The notes under the pieces are model-generated. The model ran no database searches. It was not told the DNA's origin and worked only from the letters and a program-made list of their open reading frames with translations. From NCBI GenBank assembly GCA_049585815.1, contig JBAVAR010000138.1:3125-67124 (forward strand): a DNA stretch of 64,000 nucleotides, written 5' to 3'. Both the position numbers and the translations under genes were made by a program. Below, piece after piece: positions 27,023 through 34,886 of the stretch; positions within the stretch are counted from its first letter, which is position 1; each line of letters starts with the position of its first letter. The stretch comes from DATLSM01 sp049585815. GTDB taxonomy: Bacteria; Actinomycetota; Thermoleophilia; Solirubrobacterales; 70-9.

Positions 27023-27882
27023 TCGTGCCTGGTGAAGATGTAGTCGGCGATGCGATTTAGGTCGCCGGTCTCACCCTCGGCCCCGGCGAGTGCCTCGCTC
27101 GCCTTTGCGTGCGACTCGGCGGCAAGCTGGCGTGCCCGGTCGAGGCCAAAGAGGCTGACATAGGTGAGTTTGCCATGTCGCGCATCGCTGCCGTGAGGCT
27201 TGCCGAGCCGCTCGTCGCTCTCGGTCACGTCGAGGATGTCGTCGACGATCTGAAATAGGACGCCCAGCTCCGCCGCAAATTGGCGATAGGGCGCCGCCTC
27301 GGCCTCACCGGCGTCCTCCAGTACCAGCACCACCCCAACACTGGCAGCGATCAGCCGGCCCGTCTTCAGCTCATGCAGGGAGCGCAGACCCTGAGCGCCG
27401 GTCTCCGTGCCGGCCACGTCAACGTACTGACCGCCAACCATCCCATCGACCCCCGTCGCCACCGCCAGCTCGCGCAGCGCGGCCAGAACCAGCCCCGGCT
27501 CACCCGGCTGATCGCAGAAGAGACGGATCGCTTCGGCAAAGAGGCCATCTCCGGCCAGGATCGCCACGTCCTCGCCAAACCTGACGTGGGAGGTCGGCTG
27601 GCCACGGCGAAGCGCATCGTCATCCATTGCCGGCAGATCGTCGTGAATCAGGGAGTAGGTGTGGATCAGCTCAATCGCACAGGCCACCGAGAGAAAGCGC
27701 TCGGGGTCTGCACCGACGGCACGCGCGCTGGCCAATGCCAAAACCGGACGGACGCGCTTGCCGCCGGCGAGCAGCGAGTAGCGCATCGCCTCCTCCAACC
27801 CGGCGGTGGCGGATGCGTGGGAGAACTCAAGCTCTGCCAGTGCGCGATCGACCAGGGAGCGCAGGTCCTCGGGGTAGCCCAC
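27019..27882 (-). CDS. ispA: short-chain polyprenyl diphosphate synthase (FPP/GGPP type)
   Basis: Start set at GTG 27882 (AGGGGA lies 12 nt upstream); a longer frame would add an Arg/Pro-rich stretch and run over the small ORF before it. 287 residues with both Asp-rich motifs: LIHDDLPAMDDD (first) and LFQIVDDILDVT (second), plus GGKRVRPVLALASA. It condenses IPP with allylic diphosphates. Residues ahead of the first motif (HTYSLIHDD) include bulky side chains, suggesting a C15-C20 product, but length cannot be fixed. Coupled to dxs, the same pathway. Confidence 0.9.
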   Translation of the reverse strand: MGYPEDLRSLVDRALAELEFSHASATAGLEEAMRYSLLAGGKRVRPVLALASARAVGADPERFLSVACAIELIHTYSLIHDDLPAMDDDALRRGQPTSHVRFGEDVAILAGDGLFAEAIRLFCDQPGEPGLVLAALRELAVATGVDGMVGGQYVDVAGTETGAQGLRSLHELKTGRLIAASVGVVLVLEDAGEAEAAPYRQFAAELGVLFQIVDDILDVTESDERLGKPHGSDARHGKLTYVSLFGLDRARQLAAESHAKASEALAGAEGETGDLNRIADYIFTRHE

Positions 27883-27940
27883 GGCTAGCGAAATTCCCCT
27901 TGCCCGGACAGAGCCCAGGGGAAATCCAGGAAGCTGTCGA

Positions 27941-28114
27941 TCACTGCGAAGCCTCGGCTTCGCGGATGCGGCGGTTGGTCTCCTCGGCCGCCTCGGCGGA
28001 GAGCTCGGCTGCCTCGCGGGCAAGCTCCCCGGCCCGCTCGCCGCCGCCATCCTCATCCGCCAGCTTCGTCGCGATCACTTGGAGGCGCTCGGATATCTCA
28101 CCCAGCCGGGTCAC
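27941..28114 (-). CDS. small ORF, probable exonuclease VII small subunit-like (XseB)
   Basis: 57 codons, GTG start at 28114 overlapping the nusB stop as GTGA, which implies coupled translation. The product is a helical hairpin: LGEISERLQVIATKL, a short Asp/Gly turn, then a long amphipathic Ala/Glu helix (ELSAEAAEETNRRIREAE). XseB proteins are ~60-80 residue helical hairpins of this kind, and xseB typically sits between nusB-type genes and ispA in this cluster. The match is to shape and position rather than clear residues, and no xseA is in the window. Confidence 0.55.
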   Translation of the reverse strand: MTRLGEISERLQVIATKLADEDGGGERAGELAREAAELSAEAAEETNRRIREAEASQ

Positions 28115-28482
28115 CGCACCCCCTCGCGAACGGCGGCACCCAGGATGCCGTTGACAAATCCAGGCGCGTCAGCTCCGCAGTACTTCTTCGCGATCTCGAT
28201 TGCCTCGTCGATAGCCACCTCAACCGGCGCGTCGCCGTACTCGATCTCAAATAGGGCCACGCGCATCAGATTGAGATCGAGGGGCGCGATTCGATCAAGG
28301 CTCCAGCCCTTGGCGTGGCGGGCGATTATCGAGTCAAGCTCCCCTCGGTGGGACTCGACTCCCTCGGCGAGTTCCCGAGTGAGTGGGCGGGAACCAACCA
28401 CCAGCTCCTCGAGGGGGCGTCCGGTCACGTCGCGCTGGTAACAGGCGAATACGGCGTCGCGGCGTTGGTCAGACCTGCGCAT
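28111..28482 (-). CDS. nusB: transcription antitermination factor NusB
   Basis: 123-residue all-helical protein: RDAVFACYQRDVTG at the start, IIARHAKGWSLDRIAPLDLNLMRVALFE in the middle, and EAIEIAKKYCGADAPGFVNGIL at the end are the NusB hallmarks. With NusE (S10) it binds boxA of rRNA operons to prevent Rho termination. It follows efp by 39 nt, and the efp-nusB pair is conserved across Actinobacteria. Confidence 0.94.
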   Translation of the reverse strand: MRRSDQRRDAVFACYQRDVTGRPLEELVVGSRPLTRELAEGVESHRGELDSIIARHAKGWSLDRIAPLDLNLMRVALFEIEYGDAPVEVAIDEAIEIAKKYCGADAPGFVNGILGAAVREGVR

Positions 28483-28521
28483 GGCGACCCCATTCTCGCG
28501 CTTCGGGTCAGGTGAGGTCGC

Positions 28522-29085
28522 TCAGGCGCGGGAGACGTACTCGCCACTGCGGGTATCGACCCGGATCGTCTCGCCCTCCTCGATGAAAAGAGGCACCTGG
28601 ACGCTAACGCCGGACTCGAGTGTCGCCGGCTTGCTGCCGCCGCCGGAGGCCGTGTCACCCTTCACCCCCGGCTCGGTCCGGGCCACCTTCATCTCGATCG
28701 CGCTCGGCAACTGCACATCGCTGGGACGCTCGTCGACAAAGAGGACCTCGACCTCGGCGTTGGGAAGCATCCACTGCATGGCCTCACCAGCAGTCTCGCG
28801 CGCTATCTCAATCTGCTCGTAGTCGCGGCTGTCCATGAAGACCGCGGCATCCCCTGAGTCATAGAGGTACTGCATCTTGCGCGACTCGGTCCGCACCGAG
28901 CGGAACTTCTCTCCAGCCCTAAAGGTCTTGTCCAAAACCGAGCCGTCGTCGATCCTGCGCAGTTTCGTCCGCACAAATGCCCCACCCTTGCCCGGCTTGA
29001 CGTGCTGGAAATCGACGATCCGATAGATCGTCCCGTCGATCTCGATATGGCTGCCATTCTTGAACTGGTTGGTGCTGACCTGCAT
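28522..29085 (-). CDS. efp: elongation factor P
   Basis: 187 residues in three beta-barrel domains. The domain I loop HVKPGKGGAFVRTK places the conserved lysine (residue 33) at the tip that reaches the peptidyl-transferase centre. Domains II/III carry DRSx-like MDSRDYEQI and VPLFIEEGETIRVDTRSGEYVSR. EF-P relieves stalling at polyproline. No modification enzyme gene (epmA, ymfI type) is nearby. In mycobacteria pepQ lies just upstream; here a plus-strand block of four genes intervenes. Confidence 0.96.
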   Translation of the reverse strand: MQVSTNQFKNGSHIEIDGTIYRIVDFQHVKPGKGGAFVRTKLRRIDDGSVLDKTFRAGEKFRSVRTESRKMQYLYDSGDAAVFMDSRDYEQIEIARETAGEAMQWMLPNAEVEVLFVDERPSDVQLPSAIEMKVARTEPGVKGDTASGGGSKPATLESGVSVQVPLFIEEGETIRVDTRSGEYVSRA

Positions 29086-29185
29086 GTTTGATCGATACCT
29101 TGCCTGGTCGGGTGAGCGGAGGGGGACGGCGCCCGCAGGTTACCCGGGTGTCGCAGATCCCCGTCGATTCCTCGGCCGCGTGGCG

Positions 29186-29191
29186 TATCTT
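29186..29191 (+). promoter_or_regulatory. -10 element for the MgtE_N-CBS gene, leaderless
   Basis: TATCTT ends 6 nt before the GTG at 29198. No Shine-Dalgarno sequence precedes that GTG, consistent with a leaderless mRNA. The -35 region (about 29164-29169, TCGATT) is a weak match. It shares a 112 nt divergent intergenic region with efp. Confidence 0.45.
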
Positions 29192-29197
29192 CTAGCT

Positions 29198-30448
29198 GTG
29201 GCGGAGCCACTTCCCCTCTCCGCGGTGATCCGCAGCCCGATGCTCGACCGCGCCGGAGAGAAGCTGGGCCGCGTCGAGGACGTGATCGTCCGCCTCAGCG
29301 AGGAGGGCCTGCCTCCCGTCACCGGGCTCAAGGCGCAGATCGGAGGCCGGGAGTTCTTCGTTCCCACCGATCGAATCGCCAGCCTGGAAGCTGGCAAGGT
29401 GCGGCTCTCCGGTGAGAACCTGAGCCTCGCCCAGTTCGCGCGGCGACCGGGAGAGGTGCTGCTCAGGGAGGACGTGCTGGGTCGCAAGTTGATCGACGTG
29501 GAGCGGGCCAAGCTGGTCACCGCTCACGAGATCGTTCTCATCTGTGTCGACGGCTGGTGGCGTCTGGGCGGGATTGACCCCAGGCCGCGCGGAATCCTGC
29601 GCAGACTCCCGACCGGACGCTCTCACCGATTGGCCGAGGACCCAATTCTTAGCTGGTCCCAGCTTGAGGCCTTCGTTGGCCACGTGCCGAGTTCCCGCCT
29701 GCGGCTCGGCCGGCGCCGGCTCGCCGACCTGCACCCTGCGCAGATCGCCGACCTCGTCGAGGCCGCCTCCCATGACGAGGGCGAGGAGATCATCGAGGCG
29801 GTGGGAAGCGACCGAGAGCTGGAGGCTGACGTCTTCGAGGAGCTCGACGACGAGCACCAGCTCGAGTTCATCCGAGAGCGCTCCGACGCCGAAGCCGCAC
29901 AGCTGCTCAGTCGCATGGCTCCCGACGATGCCGCCGATCTGATCAATGAGATCGACCAGGAGCGACGCCTACCAATCCTTTCCCTTCTGCCCCCAGCAAA
30001 GCAGAGCAAGGTCCGCACGCTGCTCGGCTACAACCCCGCCACCGCGGGTGGGCTGATGAGCCCTGAGTTTGTCTCCCTCAACGAGAGGGCCAGCGTTGCA
30101 ACCGCTCTGCGGTCGGTCCGAAGCGGGACCGATGTTGTGCCGGAGGCCCTGAGCGTCGTCTTTCTCACCGACGAGGGGGAGCGGCTGGTGGGCTCGGTCT
30201 CGGTTTTCGACCTGCTCCGCACCGAGGAGGATCGCCCTCTGACCGAGATCGCCGAGCGCGACCCGCAGTCAGCGCAAACCGACGAGGAGCTGCCGGAGAT
30301 TGCCTGCCGGATGTCGGATTTCAATCTGATGGCGCTGCCGGTGACCGATGAGGTCGGCAAGCTGGTCGGAGTCGTCACCGTCGACGATGTCCTCGAGGTG
30401 CTCGTCCCCGAGGAATGGCGACGGCGCGCCAGGGTCGCCCAAAGCTGA
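29198..30448 (+). CDS. cytosolic PRC-barrel / MgtE_N / CBS-pair protein (no channel domain)
   Basis: 416 residues from GTG 29198. Order: PRC-barrel-like domain (SAVIRSPMLDRAGEKLGRVE, about 1-80), a linker, MgtE N-terminal superhelical domain (LADLHPAQIADLVEA, then AAQLLSRMAPDDAADLINEI, about 175-280), and two CBS repeats (ATAGGLMSPEFVSL and MALPVTDEVGKLVGVVTVDD, about 290-410). In MgtE these domains bind Mg2+ and close the pore, but here the membrane channel is missing entirely. The next gene is an NRAMP-related transporter with Mg-type substitutions, so this protein may be its Mg-responsive regulatory partner. That link is inference. Confidence 0.82.
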   Translation: MAEPLPLSAVIRSPMLDRAGEKLGRVEDVIVRLSEEGLPPVTGLKAQIGGREFFVPTDRIASLEAGKVRLSGENLSLAQFARRPGEVLLREDVLGRKLIDVERAKLVTAHEIVLICVDGWWRLGGIDPRPRGILRRLPTGRSHRLAEDPILSWSQLEAFVGHVPSSRLRLGRRRLADLHPAQIADLVEAASHDEGEEIIEAVGSDRELEADVFEELDDEHQLEFIRERSDAEAAQLLSRMAPDDAADLINEIDQERRLPILSLLPPAKQSKVRTLLGYNPATAGGLMSPEFVSLNERASVATALRSVRSGTDVVPEALSVVFLTDEGERLVGSVSVFDLLRTEEDRPLTEIAERDPQSAQTDEELPEIACRMSDFNLMALPVTDEVGKLVGVVTVDDVLEVLVPEEWRRRARVAQS

Positions 30449-30513
30449 GCGGCGCGCCCGTTTGGCATCGGTCGATCCGGGCTGGCACTCCGCCGAACCC
30501 TCACCGGCCCTCT

Positions 30514-30762
30514 GCTAGGCTCGCCCGGTCGCCGCGCCCAGGTCTCGACGGGCAAAGCGGTGAGATGCAGAGACCCCGCGATGGAGCCGGTAATGGATAT
30601 GGACATAGACCTACCGCGAAGTACCAGACCGCCCGCGCGCGCCTCCGTCTCGATGCCTAAGCGCTAGTCATCACACCTCCGGCGCGCGCGAGTGTGTCCC
30701 GCGTACCGCCCTCCTGATCGGATCGCGAAGGGCTGGGCGCGAAGGTTGCGAGCGGCAGGAGG
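30514..30762 (+). promoter_or_regulatory. structured 5' leader of the NRAMP-related gene
   Basis: The 321 nt gap after the MgtE_N-CBS stop holds nested pairings. GCTAGGC (30514-30520) matches GCCTAaGC (30655-30662). GGTCTC matches GAGACC (30541-30575). CGGTA matches TACCG (30588-30616). A perfect 10 bp stem joins CGCGCGCGCC (30634-30643) to GGCGCGCGCG (30681-30690). CCTCCTG (30710-30716) is exactly complementary to CAGGAGG (30756-30762), the ribosome-binding site of the next gene. It does not match the M-box or yybP-ykoY riboswitches as I know them. TAGGCT (30516-30521) could instead be a -10 box. It also contains a 24-codon leader ORF. Confidence 0.5.
30593..30667 (+). CDS. candidate leader peptide ahead of the NRAMP-related gene
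   Basis: 24 codons, ATG 30593 with GGAG ending 6 nt upstream. The peptide starts MDMDIDLPRSTRPP: three Asp in the first six residues, then Pro at 8 and a Pro-Pro pair, followed by a basic tail. In enterobacteria the mgtL leader with clustered acidic residues and prolines makes ribosomes fall apart at low Mg2+ and so switches on mgtA. The second half of this ORF overlaps the left arm of the 10 bp GC stem, so ribosome passage would open that stem. No expression evidence can be drawn from sequence alone. Confidence 0.45.
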   Translation: MDMDIDLPRSTRPPARASVSMPKR

Positions 30763-30769
30763 TTGGGTG

Positions 30770-32413
30770 ATGAACGAGGTAAAAGGCACAGGCAACGACC
30801 AGCGCCAGCAGGCGAGCGCTCCGGTCCTCGATCAGGCCCATGTGGGCGATATCCACGGCGCCCTGGGGACGATCCGGATGCGCGACGGCGCCCACCGTTA
30901 TGGCTGGCGCGCTCGCCTGCTGGCGCTGCTGGCGATCATGGGGCCAGGGCTGATCGTGATGGTGGGCGACAACGACGCCGGTGGCGTTTCCACCTACGCC
31001 CAGGCAGGTCAGAACTTCGGCACCAGCTTGCTCTGGGTCCTCCTCTTGCTGATCCCAGTCTTGATCGTCAACCAGGAGATGGTGATTCGCCTCGGCGCGG
31101 TAACCGGCGTAGGCCATGCGCGATTGATCAACGAGCGCTTCGGGCGCTTCTGGGGCTGGTTTTCGGTCGGCGACCTATTCCTTTTAAATTTCCTCACGAT
31201 CGTCACCGAGTTCATCGGAGTCAGCCTTGCCCTCGGCTACCTCGGGATCGGCAAGTACCTCGCCGTTCCCGCCGCCGCCCTGCTCCTGATCGCGATGACC
31301 GCGACTGGCAGCTTCCGGCGCTGGGAGCGCTTCATGTTCTTCTTCGTCTTCGCCAACTTCCTCGTCATCCCGCTGGCGATCATGGCCCACCCCGACCTCG
31401 GCACGATGGCCCACGATTTCGTCGTCCCGGGCATCGAAGGTGGCGCTAACTCGACCTCGATCCTCCTCATCATCGCGATCGTCGGCACCACCGTCGCGCC
31501 CTGGCAGCTTTTCTTCCAGCAGTCCAACGTGATCGATAAGCGGATCACGCCGCGCTGGATCAACTACGAGCGCCTCGACACCGTGATTGGGGCCTTCATA
31601 GTCGTCATCGGAGCCGCGGCGCTGATCGCCGTCACGGCCTTCGCCTTCGGTGGCACCCCGGCGCATGGCAACTACACAAACGCTGGTGCGGTGGCAAACG
31701 AACTGCACCACTACATCGGCCCGGCGGCCGGTGCCTTCTTTGCGATCGTGCTGCTGAACGCGTCGCTGATCGGCGCCGGTGCGGTGACGCTCGCCACCTC
31801 CTACGCCTTTGGTGACGTATTCGGAGCCAGCCATTCGCTGCACCGCGGCTTTCGCGAGGCAAAGCTCTTCTACGGGATCTTCGCCGGGCTTGTCGCCCTC
31901 GCCGCGGCGATTGTGCTGATCCCCGGCGCACCGCTTGGCGTCATGACCGAGGCGGTCCAGGCGCTCGCCGGGGTCCTGCTGCCCAGTGCCACGGTTTTCC
32001 TGCTTTTGCTCTGCAACGATCGGCAGGTGCTCGGGCCGTGGGTGAACGGAGCATGGGTCAACGCCCTGTCTTGCGCAATCGTTGGCGTCCTCGTCACGCT
32101 CTCGATGATCCTGGTGGCGACGACGGTCTTCCCTTCTCTCAATGCAGCGACGCTGATTGTCTACCTCGGCGGCGCCCTTGTGGCTGTGCTTTTGGTGGCG
32201 GCAGTGTGGACGCTGCGCCGTCGGGAGCGCCAGGTGCCTCCGGCCCCCATCAGTCCAGAGGCTCGACGCAACTGGACGATGCCGCCCCTGGCGCTCTTGG
32301 AGCGACCCCGGTGGTCCACCGGGCGCAAGGCGGGGATGATGCTGCTGCGCGGCTACCTGGTCCTGGCCGTCCTCCTGCTGATTGTCAAGGCAACCCAACT
32401 CGGCGGGGCCTGA
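30770..32413 (+). CDS. NRAMP-family metal transporter, Mg-type (NRMT-like)
   Basis: 547 residues from ATG 30770 (AGGAGG 7 nt upstream); about 11 membrane helices. Helix 1 reads GPGLIVMVGDNDAGG: the NRAMP DPGN metal site becomes D-A-G-G (Asp 69 kept, Asn to Gly). Helix 6 reads GTTVAPWQLFF: the usual M-P-H becomes A-P-W, losing the soft Met ligand that selects Mn2+/Fe2+. NRAMP-related Mg transporters show this kind of change. Preceded by a Mg-sensor-like protein and a structured leader. Mg2+ is therefore the likeliest substrate; Mn2+ is the alternative. The first ~45 residues are hydrophilic and non-conserved. Confidence 0.85.
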   Translation: MNEVKGTGNDQRQQASAPVLDQAHVGDIHGALGTIRMRDGAHRYGWRARLLALLAIMGPGLIVMVGDNDAGGVSTYAQAGQNFGTSLLWVLLLLIPVLIVNQEMVIRLGAVTGVGHARLINERFGRFWGWFSVGDLFLLNFLTIVTEFIGVSLALGYLGIGKYLAVPAAALLLIAMTATGSFRRWERFMFFFVFANFLVIPLAIMAHPDLGTMAHDFVVPGIEGGANSTSILLIIAIVGTTVAPWQLFFQQSNVIDKRITPRWINYERLDTVIGAFIVVIGAAALIAVTAFAFGGTPAHGNYTNAGAVANELHHYIGPAAGAFFAIVLLNASLIGAGAVTLATSYAFGDVFGASHSLHRGFREAKLFYGIFAGLVALAAAIVLIPGAPLGVMTEAVQALAGVLLPSATVFLLLLCNDRQVLGPWVNGAWVNALSCAIVGVLVTLSMILVATTVFPSLNAATLIVYLGGALVAVLLVAAVWTLRRRERQVPPAPISPEARRNWTMPPLALLERPRWSTGRKAGMMLLRGYLVLAVLLLIVKATQLGGA

Positions 32414-32431
32414 GGTCAGAGGTCGGGCGAG

Positions 32432-33637
32432 ATGGCCGCTGTCTCCAACGGCGCGAGGAGCTCCCGCCTGAACGCCGTGATGCGGGACGGCGACCAGGTC
32501 ACACCGCTGGAGCTCTTTTTCGATCTCGTCTTCGTGCTGGCGATCACCCAGTGCACGGCGTTGATGTATCACCACCCGACCTGGTCGGGCCTCGCCCAGG
32601 GGCTGCTGGTCCTTGGAATGCTGTGGTGGGCGTGGGTCGGGTATGCCTGGCTGACCAGTGTGATCGATCCCGAGGAGGGAGCCGTTCGGCTGGTCCTGTT
32701 CGGGGCAATGGCGGCGTTATTGATCGTCTCGATCTGCGTGCCAGAGGCGTTCGGCAGCCTCGCCCTCGCCTTCGCCCTCTCCTATGGGGTGGTTCGCAGC
32801 GCCCACATCGCACTCTTCATGCTCGCCAGCCCCGAGGACGACGCCCTGCGCCACTCGGTGCTGGGGCTCGCCGCAAGCACCGCGATCGCCGTCGTTCTGC
32901 TGGTTGGCGCCTCCTTCCTCGGCGGCCTCGCCCAGGGAGGCCTCTGGGTGCTCGCCCTGGTCCTCGACATGGCCGGGCCCTACTTCTTTGGCTCGGAGGG
33001 ATGGAAGCTGGTCCCCCGGCACTTCGCCGAGCGCCATGGGCTGATCGTGATCATCGCCCTTGGCGAGTCGATTGTGGCAATCGGTGTCGGCGCCTCTCAT
33101 AGCCTGACCCTCGGGATCGGTACCGCGGCGGTCCTCGGCGTCGCGATCACGGCTGCGATGTGGTGGGCCTACTTCGACATAGTCGCTCTGGTGGCCGGGC
33201 GGCGCCTGGCGAGCACCGACGAGGGCCGCGTTCGCAACGAACTCGCCCGCGACTCCTACTCCTACATACATCTGATCATCGTCGCCGGCATCGTGCTCAC
33301 AGCACTGGGTTTGAAAACAACTATCGGCCACGTCGAAGACCACCTCAGCGCCGAGCCGGCCTTCGCCCTGATGGGGGGCGTCGCGATCTACCTGCTTGGC
33401 CACGTCGCCTTTCGCTACCGGCACATACGTACCATCAACCGGCAGCGCCTGCTGGTGGCGCTGGTGCTGTTGATCCTCGTCCCGATCGCCACCAGGGTGC
33501 CGGCGCTGGTGGCCCTGGCGATCGCCAACCTGCTGATCTGGGCGATGATCGCCTATGAGACCCACGGCTACGGTGAGGCGCGCGACCGGGTGCGCCATCA
33601 GGGAACCGCGGCCCCGCTGGCTCCTCCCCGCCGCTGA
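32432..33637 (+). CDS. low temperature requirement protein A (LtrA) family
   Basis: 401 residues with about ten to twelve membrane helices. The LtrA signature opens the protein (VTPLELFFDLVFVLAITQ), with a second block ERHGLIVIIALGESIVAIGVG and a third RDSYSYIHLIIVAGIVLTALG. The family was named from a Listeria cold-growth mutant; transport function is suspected but not shown. It starts 18 nt after the NRAMP-related gene on the same strand and is probably in its operon. Confidence 0.85.
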   Translation: MAAVSNGARSSRLNAVMRDGDQVTPLELFFDLVFVLAITQCTALMYHHPTWSGLAQGLLVLGMLWWAWVGYAWLTSVIDPEEGAVRLVLFGAMAALLIVSICVPEAFGSLALAFALSYGVVRSAHIALFMLASPEDDALRHSVLGLAASTAIAVVLLVGASFLGGLAQGGLWVLALVLDMAGPYFFGSEGWKLVPRHFAERHGLIVIIALGESIVAIGVGASHSLTLGIGTAAVLGVAITAAMWWAYFDIVALVAGRRLASTDEGRVRNELARDSYSYIHLIIVAGIVLTALGLKTTIGHVEDHLSAEPAFALMGGVAIYLLGHVAFRYRHIRTINRQRLLVALVLLILVPIATRVPALVALAIANLLIWAMIAYETHGYGEARDRVRHQGTAAPLAPPRR

Positions 33638-33756
33638 GGCAACCGCATCGCCGGCTCTCAAAGCGGACGCCTGTTCGAGTCGACATACTGCCGGACTGCG
33701 AGGTGCGCGAATGTGAACGCCCTTCCCTAATCACTGATCAGCGGAGTTTGAAAACG

Positions 33757-34812
33757 ATGTCCAACACAGAGACCCCGGCATTACTCGACAGGCTCTTGCG
33801 CACCGCGGCTCCCTCCGGCTATGAGGAGCCAGCCGCGGCACTCTGGCGCGAGGCAGCTTCCTTCGCAGAGCTTTCCAGCGACGGGCTCGGCTCCTCGATC
33901 GCCCGGGTTGGGGACGCGGCGCCGCTGCTCGCGGTGGTCGGCCACATCGACGAGATCGGGCTGCTGATCACCCATATTGATGAGAAGGGCTTCCTCTGGT
34001 TCGCGCCGATCGGGGGCTGGGACCCCCAGATACTCGTCGGCCAGCGGGTCGAGCTTCGATCCAAAGACGGGGCGATTGCCGGCGTCGTCGGACGCAAGCC
34101 GATCCACCTGCTCGACCCTGACCAACGCAAGAAGGTGGTTGAGCTGAAGCAGCTGCACATCGACATCGGCGCCGCCGACCACGATGCGGCGTCAGAGTTG
34201 GTGCGGGTGGGCGATCCGGCTGTGATCGCGACCGAGCCAGTGCGGGCGATGGGCGACCGGCTGGTCTCCCGCTCGATGGACAACCGCTTGGGCGCCTACG
34301 TCGCCTTGGAGGCTCTGCGCCGCTGTCATCAGCGCGGGGGTCTGAAGGGAAGCTTCGCCGCCGTCGCCGCCGTCCAGGAGGAGATCGGCCTGTTTGGCGC
34401 CAGGACAGCGGCCTTCGAGGTGCGCCCCGACGTCGCGATCGCCGTCGATGTCACACACGCGACCGACGCTCCTGGCGTCGACGAGAAGGAGATCGGCAGC
34501 CATCCACTTGGATCGGGGCCAGCGATCGGACGCGGTTCCACCCTCTCACCGAAGGTTTTCGAGCTGCTGATCGAGGCGGCCGATGAAGCCGGCCTAGCGC
34601 ACACCATCAGCGCCAGCGGGCGCGGCACGAGCACCGACGCCGACGTGCTCCAGATATCTCGCTCCGGCATACCCACGGGGCTCGTCTCCATCCCCCTGCG
34701 CTACATGCACTCGCCGGTCGAGATGGTCGACCTCGCCGACGTCGACGCCGCGGTCGAACTGATCGCCGCCTTCGCCCTGCGCCTTGGCGACGGCGTCGAC
34801 CTCAGCCGCTGA
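33757..34812 (+). CDS. M42 family metallo-aminopeptidase
   Basis: 351 residues from ATG 33757 (GCGGAG 10 nt upstream). Di-metal ligands and catalytic residues of M42 are in place: VVGHIDEIGLLITHID (His, then Asp), SRSMDNRLGAYVALE (bridging Asp), VQEEIGLFGARTAAFE (Glu pair), AVDVTHATDAPG (Asp) and a late His in the LRYMHSPVEMVD block. These enzymes form tetrahedral dodecamers (TET) that trim peptides; some members are deblocking aminopeptidases or glucanases. Last gene of the plus-strand block, convergent with pepQ. Confidence 0.9.
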   Translation: MSNTETPALLDRLLRTAAPSGYEEPAAALWREAASFAELSSDGLGSSIARVGDAAPLLAVVGHIDEIGLLITHIDEKGFLWFAPIGGWDPQILVGQRVELRSKDGAIAGVVGRKPIHLLDPDQRKKVVELKQLHIDIGAADHDAASELVRVGDPAVIATEPVRAMGDRLVSRSMDNRLGAYVALEALRRCHQRGGLKGSFAAVAAVQEEIGLFGARTAAFEVRPDVAIAVDVTHATDAPGVDEKEIGSHPLGSGPAIGRGSTLSPKVFELLIEAADEAGLAHTISASGRGTSTDADVLQISRSGIPTGLVSIPLRYMHSPVEMVDLADVDAAVELIAAFALRLGDGVDLSR

Positions 34813-34886
34813 GCGCGACTGAGCCAGGGCCAGCGGAATCGGCTCGGGCTTCAGCGGCACCGACGTGCAACCGCTGGGTCCGACCC

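Noticed and set aside
30449..30769. M-box or yybP-ykoY riboswitch ahead of the NRAMP-related gene
   Set aside because: The conserved sequence blocks of those riboswitches are absent; the region is reported instead as an unclassified structured leader.
31184..32575. 463-codon open frame on the minus strand
   Set aside because: Lies antisense to the NRAMP-related and LtrA genes; composition is His/Arg/Asp-rich as expected of a mirrored membrane-protein gene.
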